Source of the DNA: Streptomyces guryensis
Lineage (GTDB): Bacteria; Actinomycetota; Actinomycetes; Streptomycetales; Streptomycetaceae
Direction: 5' to 3'
Assembly (NCBI RefSeq): GCF_021261325.1
Contig: NZ_JAJSBI010000034.1
Span: forward strand, 1-64,000
DNA length: 64,000 nt
Positions within the stretch are counted from its first letter, which is position 1; every line of letters begins with the position of its first letter. The notes under the pieces are model-generated. The model did not search any database. It was not told where the DNA came from and was given only the letters and a program-made list of their open reading frames with translations. The position numbers and the translations under genes are program-made. This document shows, one piece after another, positions 59,114 to 64,000 of the stretch.

Positions 59114-60444
59114 GCCTCCAGCCTGGAAGCGCGACCGCTTTCCGCACATCCGGCGACTGTCGGGTCCGCCCCCGCCGAGTGGCTGGAGAGGACCGGCCTG
59201 GAGTAGGAGCCGTCGGGGTCACGATGCGGGCCGGTCAGGGACCGGGCGATGGCCGTCGAGCCGGCGCCGTGGAGCAGAACGCTGCCGAGCACCGTCAGGG
59301 TCATGGCGTACAGGGCGGTGTCGGCGTACGGCCCGTCCGGCAGAGCGTTGAAGGCGAGCAGGCCGAACACGATGGAGGTGGTGCCGCGTGGTCCGAGCGC
59401 GCCGACCATGAGCCTCTCTCGCCAGGTGAACGTCGAGCCGAGGAAGGCGAGCATGATCGGAAGGATGCGCACGACGGTGAGCGCGGCGACGCAGAGCACG
59501 ACGGTGGGCCACTGGACGCCGTCGCCCACGGCGAGCACCACGGCGTTGCCGAAGAAGAACCACATGCACATCGTCATCATCGAGTTGGTGTCCTCGATGA
59601 GCTGGAAGTCCGAGGCGTGGGGAGCCGAAGCGCCCCGTCGGCGGACCGGCGCCTGTCTGACGTAACGGAAGGCGATCCCGCACACGAACGAGGCCACGAA
59701 GCCGTTGCCGTCCATCGCGGTGGTCACGGTGTAGGCGAGCAGCGGTGTGACCAGCACGACGATCCGCCGGGACTGCTCCGTCATCCACTCCGCGCGGTCG
59801 GCCAGGTTGATCAGCCACGCCACCAGCGCCCCCACCACGAAGCCGGCCACGAGGGCCTTCAGCGCGAACGGCACGGCCGTGCCGAGGGCTTGCACGGGCG
59901 TGCGGGTGACGGAGTCGGTGCCGACGAGGATCAGTGCGAACAGGAAGAGGGGCGACACGATGCCGTCGTTGTAGCCGCTCTCCACGTTGAGCACGCTGCG
60001 CACCCTCGCCGGGATACGCCGGTCGCGGACCAGCGTCTCGGCCGGGGCGAAGTCGGTCGGGACGACGATGCACGCGATGAGCAGCAGCAGCGCCACCGGC
60101 AGCCCGGGCAGCAGCAGCGTTCCCAGCAGCACCATGGTGATCAGGCTCAGCGGCAGGGCCACCAGCAGCGCCCGCGCGGCGGAGCCGGGGTCGTTGCCGA
60201 ACAGCCGCCCGCCCGGCAGCTCGGTGGCGTCGACGAACAGCAGGACGGCCAGGATGACCTCGGCCACATGCTGAGCGACCTCGGAGTTCAGGGTGACAGC
60301 GATATGGCTGTGGGTGAACACCCCCGTGACCACGCCCGCGAGCACCAGCACCAGAGGAGCCCGCACATGCCGTTGCTCCAGCCGCCCGGCGACCAGCGAC
60401 CAACCGGCCACCACCGTGGTGATCACAATCAGGACAGAGATCAT
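59110..60444 (-). CDS. Cation:proton antiporter (CPA family)
   Basis: 444 residues from ATG 60444. About 12 membrane helices. Conserved sites include VPTDFAPAETLVRDRRIPAR and VLNVESGYNDGIVSPLFLFA, where N-D corresponds to the CPA ion-binding pair region. Also present is GALGPRGTTSIVFGLLAF near the end, typical of Na+/H+ exchangers. It probably exports Na+ or K+ for protons. The cytoplasmic C-terminus is short and Ser/Arg-rich. Translationally coupled to a small membrane protein. Confidence 0.88.
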   Translation of the reverse strand: MISVLIVITTVVAGWSLVAGRLEQRHVRAPLVLVLAGVVTGVFTHSHIAVTLNSEVAQHVAEVILAVLLFVDATELPGGRLFGNDPGSAARALLVALPLSLITMVLLGTLLLPGLPVALLLLIACIVVPTDFAPAETLVRDRRIPARVRSVLNVESGYNDGIVSPLFLFALILVGTDSVTRTPVQALGTAVPFALKALVAGFVVGALVAWLINLADRAEWMTEQSRRIVVLVTPLLAYTVTTAMDGNGFVASFVCGIAFRYVRQAPVRRRGASAPHASDFQLIEDTNSMMTMCMWFFFGNAVVLAVGDGVQWPTVVLCVAALTVVRILPIMLAFLGSTFTWRERLMVGALGPRGTTSIVFGLLAFNALPDGPYADTALYAMTLTVLGSVLLHGAGSTAIARSLTGPHRDPDGSYSRPVLSSHSAGADPTVAGCAESGRASRLEA

Positions 60445-60557
60445 TTGAATCCGCTTCAGAACTGGGAACAGGCCGGCGGCCGCCCCGCCGGCGGAGCCTG
60501 CCCCACCACAGACAGGGGCCTCTCATCCCAGCGCACCGTTCACTGAAGGTCACTCCG

Positions 60558-60587
60558 CCGGTCGGCGGGATCCGCACCGCCGACCGG
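60558..60587. terminator. Hairpin upstream of the antiporter gene
   Basis: CCGGTCGGCGG (60558-60568) pairs perfectly with CCGCCGACCGG (60577-60587). Confidence 0.55.
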
Positions 60588-60667
60588 CTGGAACCCACCA
60601 TCCTGCAGACGGGGTCGCCGGCCGTGAACCCCGGCGGCCGTGCAGCTGTGGGACGCGGCGGCCCGCC

Positions 60668-60696
60668 GAAACCCCAGGCCGGTGACCTGGGGTTTC
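60668..60696. terminator. tRNA-terminator-like hairpin
   Basis: GAAACCCCAGG (60668-60678) pairs perfectly with CCTGGGGTTTC (60686-60696). The stem is nearly the same as those after tRNA-Gly copies A and B, but no tRNA fragment is next to it. It could end the DUF6230 operon transcript. Confidence 0.5.
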
Positions 60697-60860
60697 ATCG
60701 TTTGTCAGGGCCGATTCGGGGGCGCTCGGCAGGAATGCCGCGGTTTCCTCGCCGTGAGCCACGCGGTGGGTGACCAGGAGACTCCCTCTCGGCGGTGGCC
60801 ATGTGAGGGTGACAAGCCGATCGTCGACGACATCGCGGGCCCGGCCGGAGTCGCCCGGCT

Positions 60861-62105
60861 TCACCGGGGCGTTCCGTACCCGTGGATCCCGGGGACGATG
60901 AGCGCTCCACCTGTCTGTCCGGCCTGGTCGATGTCGGCGTCGGCCAGGCCGAGTCGGAGCTTGAGGCCGAGCTTCCCGACCGTGTCGTAGAGCCACTCCG
61001 GGACCGTGTCGGGTGTGAGGTGGAGGCGGAGGGCCGGGGGCAGGGGGATGCCTTCGACGCCGGAGAGGGTGCCCGTCAGGCTCTCGACGTACATGGTGAT
61101 GCGGCCGCCTCGCAGCGTGGACGTCGAGCCGGGGGCTCCGTCGATGTGCTGGATCTGCGGGCCGTCGGGTACGGCCATCCGCAGGTCGCGGATCGTGACG
61201 GCCGCCGCGGAGAACTTGAGCACCCGCTTGGGCCCGGCGGCCGTGTCCACGGTCACCACGCCACCGAAGACGAGGTCGCGCAGGTCGAGGTGACTGCCCT
61301 TCAGGTTCCAGGACTCGGCGGCGAATCGACCGGCACCCGCGTCCTCGGGGGCTGCGAGGCCCCTGATGTCGCAGGTGCGGGCGGCTGCGTCCGTGGGCTC
61401 CGGCCGGGCCGACGGCTCGGTGGTCCGGCGGCCGGAGGTGGAGAGGGCAGGGGGCGTGGTCGGCGGTGGGCCGGTCGGTGGCGTGGCCGAGGACGGGTCT
61501 GACGGTTCTGTGCCCGACGACGAGGCCGGCGATTGCGTGGCGGGCGGCGTCGGAGCAGCCGAGGCCGGTGAGGGGCTCGCGCCGGGCGTCGGGCCTTGTC
61601 GCGCGGTGCCGCCGCTGAAGAGAGAACCGAGGATGCCTTCGAGGCCGGTGGAGGCGGCGCGCGAGCTCGGCGTGGCGGTGGGAGGGGGCGTGGGACTGGG
61701 GACCGGCGCTGTTCCTCCGTCAGCCGCGTGGTCCGACGGCTCGGCCGACTTGTCGGCCGAGCGGGCACTGGGCGCGGTGGGGGCAGCGGACGTAGAGGAC
61801 GCAGTGGTACCGGGTGTGCCGGGGACAGCGGAGGTGGACGGGTGGTCGGGGCGGGCGCAGTCGGCGCCGCCGGGCGTCTCTTCGGGAGCCGAATGAGCCG
61901 CGGTGGCACCGGCGTCGACCGCGGGTGGACGCTGACCCGCCAGGACGAGGACGGTCGGCAGCGCGGTCAGTGCCAGAGCCTTCCCGATCGGGAGGCGCAG
62001 ACGGGTCAGCGCGGACGGACGGGGAACGGCGTGGCGGCCCCGCGTCGGCCGGGCACGGTGGGGCTCCACGGCCTCGCCGCCGAGGTCGGGCGACTGGTCG
62101 GTCAT
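60861..62105 (-). CDS. Secreted low-complexity protein with DUF6230-like C-terminal domain
   Basis: 414 residues from ATG 62105, overlapping the DUF6114 stop. A twin-basic or Sec signal near residue 35-60 (LPIGKALALTALPTVLVLAG) leads to about 170 residues dominated by Pro, Ser, Thr and Ala, a wall-spanning linker. The folded C-terminal part (about 235-414) has NLKGSHLDLRDLVFGGVVTV, LKFSAAAVTIRDLRMAV and LTPDTVPEWLYDTVGKLG. Third gene of the DUF6230-DUF6114 operon; probably displayed at the cell surface. Function unknown. Confidence 0.75.
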   Translation of the reverse strand: MTDQSPDLGGEAVEPHRARPTRGRHAVPRPSALTRLRLPIGKALALTALPTVLVLAGQRPPAVDAGATAAHSAPEETPGGADCARPDHPSTSAVPGTPGTTASSTSAAPTAPSARSADKSAEPSDHAADGGTAPVPSPTPPPTATPSSRAASTGLEGILGSLFSGGTARQGPTPGASPSPASAAPTPPATQSPASSSGTEPSDPSSATPPTGPPPTTPPALSTSGRRTTEPSARPEPTDAAARTCDIRGLAAPEDAGAGRFAAESWNLKGSHLDLRDLVFGGVVTVDTAAGPKRVLKFSAAAVTIRDLRMAVPDGPQIQHIDGAPGSTSTLRGGRITMYVESLTGTLSGVEGIPLPPALRLHLTPDTVPEWLYDTVGKLGLKLRLGLADADIDQAGQTGGALIVPGIHGYGTPR

Positions 62106-62551
62106 TCCCCGGCCCTCCCCGAGGGCTCCTCGGTGTCGTCGGACGGGTCCACCGGGCCCCACGCCAGAGCCAGGAGCCCGCCCGTGGCCGCGAACAGCGT
62201 GCCGAAGACGAATCCGCCGAAGTTGGAGATGGGCAGCGCCAGCACGCCGAGGAAGACGGCGACGCATCCGGCGAAGAACCTGATGACCGGCTGGAACCAG
62301 AGGAGCCCGCCGAGGACGACCAGCGTCAGACCGATGGCCAGGGACCCCGCCCCGGCGGTGGTGGACATCGCCACGGACAGGGCGCCCAGGGAGAGGTTGA
62401 AGTAGGGGAAGTAGATGATCGGCGCGGCGGCCAGGAGGACCAGCAGGCCCGCCCAGAAGGGGCGGGTGCGCCGCCAGGCCCGGAAGTCCCGGCGCGCGCG
62501 AACGAGGCCGCTGTCACTGTGGGGGCGCGCGGGAGCGCCGGCACTCGTCAT
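62102..62551 (-). CDS. DUF6114 family membrane protein
   Basis: 149 residues from ATG 62551. Four hydrophobic helices: FWAGLLVLLAAAPIIYFPYF, GAGSLAIGLTLVVLGGLLWF, FFAGCVAVFLGVLALPI and FVFGTLFAATGGLLALAW. Acidic C-terminus. The N-terminal FRAWRRTRPFWAGLL motif is typical of the family, which nearly always accompanies DUF6230 proteins in Streptomyces. Function unknown; may export or anchor the DUF6230 partners. Confidence 0.85.
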   Translation of the reverse strand: MTSAGAPARPHSDSGLVRARRDFRAWRRTRPFWAGLLVLLAAAPIIYFPYFNLSLGALSVAMSTTAGAGSLAIGLTLVVLGGLLWFQPVIRFFAGCVAVFLGVLALPISNFGGFVFGTLFAATGGLLALAWGPVDPSDDTEEPSGRAGE

Positions 62552-62597
62552 GGGGAGGGTCCCAACTCGTCAGCGTTGTGAGGGGGGCGGGGCGTGG

Positions 62598-63212
62598 TCA
62601 GAAGCAGTCGTGGCGGCCGGCCGCGATGCCCATGTGCAGGCCCGCGAGTTCGAACGTCCCGGCAGAGGTCGCCCAGACCTTCTGGTGGGCGTCGATGATC
62701 TCGATCGAGTCCGCCTGCTGGGCGTAGCCGTCGGGATCGACGTGGTCCTTGGGGTTGACCTGGCCCTTCGTGATGGAGCCGGTGGCGACGCCGATGTCGA
62801 CGTTGTGGAAGGTGCCGCTCTTCGCCTGGAGGTCGGTCATGTCGATGTACAGGTTCTTCGCCTTGACGGCGGTGCCCTCGCCACCGGCCTTGAGCGTCAT
62901 CGTGTAGGTCCCGAGCACGGGGATGTCCACCGGCACCGACTGGCACATGTCGGTGATCTTCGCGTTCCTGAGGGCCGAGACGGAGACGGGTATGTGCTTG
63001 CCGTTCTTGGCGACGTCCACCGTCGCGTAGTTGGCGAATCCGGAGCCGCTCAGCGAACCGGCCGAGACCTTGAAGTCGGAACCGGAGATGCTGAACGAAG
63101 CGGCCAGCGCCCCCTGGGCCATGGAGATGGCGACAGCCGCCGTGGCGGCCACCGTCGGCACCGCGCCGATGGCGAAGCGCTTCCAGTGGGTTCTGCCGAT
63201 TCGCTGGGACAT
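62598..63212 (-). CDS. DUF6230 family secreted protein
   Basis: 204 residues from ATG 63212. N-terminal signal (RFAIGAVPTVAATAAVAISM) and a beta-rich domain starting FSISGSDFKVSAGSLSGSGF, with DMCQSVPVDIPVLGTYTMTL and a final Cys near the end (GRHDCF), probably one disulfide. First gene of a three-gene operon and divergent from a MerR-type regulator. Family function is not established; co-expressed surface lipid or envelope role is inferred. Confidence 0.87.
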   Translation of the reverse strand: MSQRIGRTHWKRFAIGAVPTVAATAAVAISMAQGALAASFSISGSDFKVSAGSLSGSGFANYATVDVAKNGKHIPVSVSALRNAKITDMCQSVPVDIPVLGTYTMTLKAGGEGTAVKAKNLYIDMTDLQAKSGTFHNVDIGVATGSITKGQVNPKDHVDPDGYAQQADSIEIIDAHQKVWATSAGTFELAGLHMGIAAGRHDCF

Positions 63213-63242
63213 GGGTAGCCCTCCGTTGTCGAGGCGGGATTA

Positions 63243-63284
63243 CTCGATAGCTCCGCTACCGAGTGCCCGATAGTGGCACTATCG
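63243..63284. promoter_or_regulatory. Two inverted repeats in the DUF6230/MerR divergent promoter
   Basis: CTCGATAGC-TCC-GCTACCGAG (63243-63263, one mismatch) and CGATAGTG-G-CACTATCG (63268-63284, perfect). They share a CGATAG core and lie between the two start codons, so they are good candidates for the MerR-type protein's binding sites. Confidence 0.6.
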
Positions 63285-63346
63285 AGCTCGGTGGGGCAAC
63301 CCCCGGTAACGCGATACTGGAGGGACAGTTGAGCGTGAGGGAGCGC

Positions 63347-64000
63347 ATGAGGATTTCAGAGCTCAGCCGACGGTCCGGGGTGCCGGTGGCGACCATCAAG
63401 TACTACCGACGGGAGGGGCTGCTCCCCGGGGGCCGCGCGCTGAACCCGACCACGGTCGAGTACGACGAGGAGCACGTCCAGCGGCTGCGCCTGATCCGTT
63501 CCCTCATCCAGCTCGGCGGGCTGCCCGTCGCCCGCGCCCGCGAAGTACTCGAAGCCGTCGAGCAGCCCCTGGACGCGTTCGAGACGCTGGCCGTCGTCCA
63601 CCACGCCCTGCCCGTACCCGCCGCGGAGACGAGCGGGAAGGACGGGAAGGACGGCGCCCGCCGGGACGAGGAAGAACCCGGGGGTGCCGCGGGCGAGGCC
63701 GCATCCGCCGGAGCCGGCGCGAGGGTCGAGGCTCTCATCGAGAACATGGGCTGGCGGATCTCCGACGCGTCACCGCACCGCCCGGCACTCGCCGAGAGCC
63801 TCGCGGTGCTGAGCCGCCTCGGCACCGACTACACGACGGACGACCTCATCCCCTACGCGCGGCTCGCCACCTCCACCGCGGACCTGGACTTCGCGCAGCT
63901 CGAAGGGATCGAGGACCACATCGCCCTCGCCGAGCGGGCGGTGGTGCTCAGCGTGCTGTTCGAGCCGGTCGTCAGGCTGCTGCGACGCCTGGCCCAGGAG
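63347..64000 (+). CDS. MerR-family regulator, 3' end beyond the window
   Basis: At least 218 residues from ATG 63347; GTG 63335 or TTG 63329 with GGAGGGAC upstream are possible. N-terminal MerR HTH: MRISELSRRSGVPVATIKYY, then REGLLPGGRALNPTTVEYDE and VQRLRLIRSLIQLGGLPVAR. After an acidic, Gly/Ala-rich linker (about 90-125) comes a second helical domain resembling those of TipA-like or larger MerR activators (IENMGWRISDASPHRPALAE). No metal-binding Cys seen. Divergent from the DUF6230 operon with matching operators, so probably its regulator. Confidence 0.85.
   Translation, partial: MRISELSRRSGVPVATIKYYRREGLLPGGRALNPTTVEYDEEHVQRLRLIRSLIQLGGLPVARAREVLEAVEQPLDAFETLAVVHHALPVPAAETSGKDGKDGARRDEEEPGGAAGEAASAGAGARVEALIENMGWRISDASPHRPALAESLAVLSRLGTDYTTDDLIPYARLATSTADLDFAQLEGIEDHIALAERAVVLSVLFEPVVRLLRRLAQE

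Larger units (their letters stand above)
60445..60860. other. Intergenic region with two hairpins
   Basis: About 415 bp between the antiporter start and the end of the DUF6230 operon. It contains the two hairpins listed separately and the antiporter promoter; no gene was found. Confidence 0.4.

Noticed and set aside
60545..60601. A tRNA-like segment before the antiporter gene on the minus strand
   Set aside because: The GCGG/CCGC pairing lacks a T-loop (GTTCGA) and is better explained as the perfect hairpin at 60558-60587.

Overview
The window looks like a piece of a Streptomyces (or close actinomycete) chromosome. GC is very high throughout, many genes begin with GTG or TTG, and there are families typical of that genus: DUF5994, SCO5918-like, DUF6230/DUF6114, a CopC-CopD/YcnI pair, Tat-exported glycosidases with lectin-type modules and GlxA-type regulators. 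The mixture of metabolic genes, lineage-specific paralogs, broken genes and tRNA-end scars suggests an accessory or chromosome-arm region. This is inference; no rRNA, replication origin or complete tRNA was seen.

Layout. 1-7.5 kb: a tRNA-Gly(CCC) 3'-end fragment, a candidate PD-(D/E)XK protein facing a broken ImmA/IrrE regulator, a copper cluster (CopC-CopD fusion, membrane protein, YcnI/DUF1775), a broken ArsR gene, and a second tRNA-end scar abutting a cut-off ECF sigma gene. 7.8-15 kb: five DUF5994 genes (one carrying an eight-copy heptanucleotide repeat, one frameshifted and fused to a SCO5918-like tail), small conserved proteins, an RsbW-like kinase, a desaturase pseudogene and a GNAT-like protein. 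15.1-15.6 kb: third tRNA-end scar abutting a PhoX fragment. 16-21.3 kb: secreted GH29 alpha-L-fucosidase and GH2 enzyme with duplicated lectin modules. 21.5-29.1 kb: poly-gamma-glutamate-type operon (NlpC/P60-like, CapC, CapB, dual-HAMP sensor-like protein) and a GT39-like glycosyltransferase. 29.7-31.9 kb: saccharopine-dehydrogenase-like gene divergent from a GlxA regulator. 31.9-36.3 kb: aspartate module (GntR, Asp/Glu racemase, dicarboxylate symporter, aspartase) ending at a fourth, inverted tRNA-end scar.

36.6-44.9 kb: photolyase, SDR-DUF2867 protein, DUF5990, cold-shock protein, DEAD-box helicase, CBS protein, SCO5918 protein and a MerR-type regulator behind a large palindrome: a stress-flavoured block. 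45.5-50.3 kb: an alpha/beta hydrolase and an MFS transporter that have both lost their 5' halves at one junction, then two TetR regulators, an SDR pseudogene, DinB, a DUF1330-like protein and an intact SDR. Five copies of one perfect palindrome sit at three of these promoters. 50.6-54.5 kb: TerD, Ser/Thr kinase, ECF sigma factor and two paralogous secreted proteins. 54.8-64 kb: NarL-type two-component system, DUF418-like membrane protein, CPA antiporter with a coupled small membrane protein, the DUF6230-DUF6114-secreted protein operon, and a divergent MerR-family gene cut by the window end.

How genes may work together. The aspartate module can import C4-dicarboxylates/aspartate, interconvert D- and L-aspartate and release fumarate plus ammonia. 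The Cap operon probably makes or modifies a cell-surface polymer. The kinase, sigma factor and paired secreted proteins look like an envelope-sensing set. The repeated tRNA-Gly 3' ends with a shared upstream arm suggest successive insertions and deletions at one tRNA-type attachment site, which would explain the many truncated genes.
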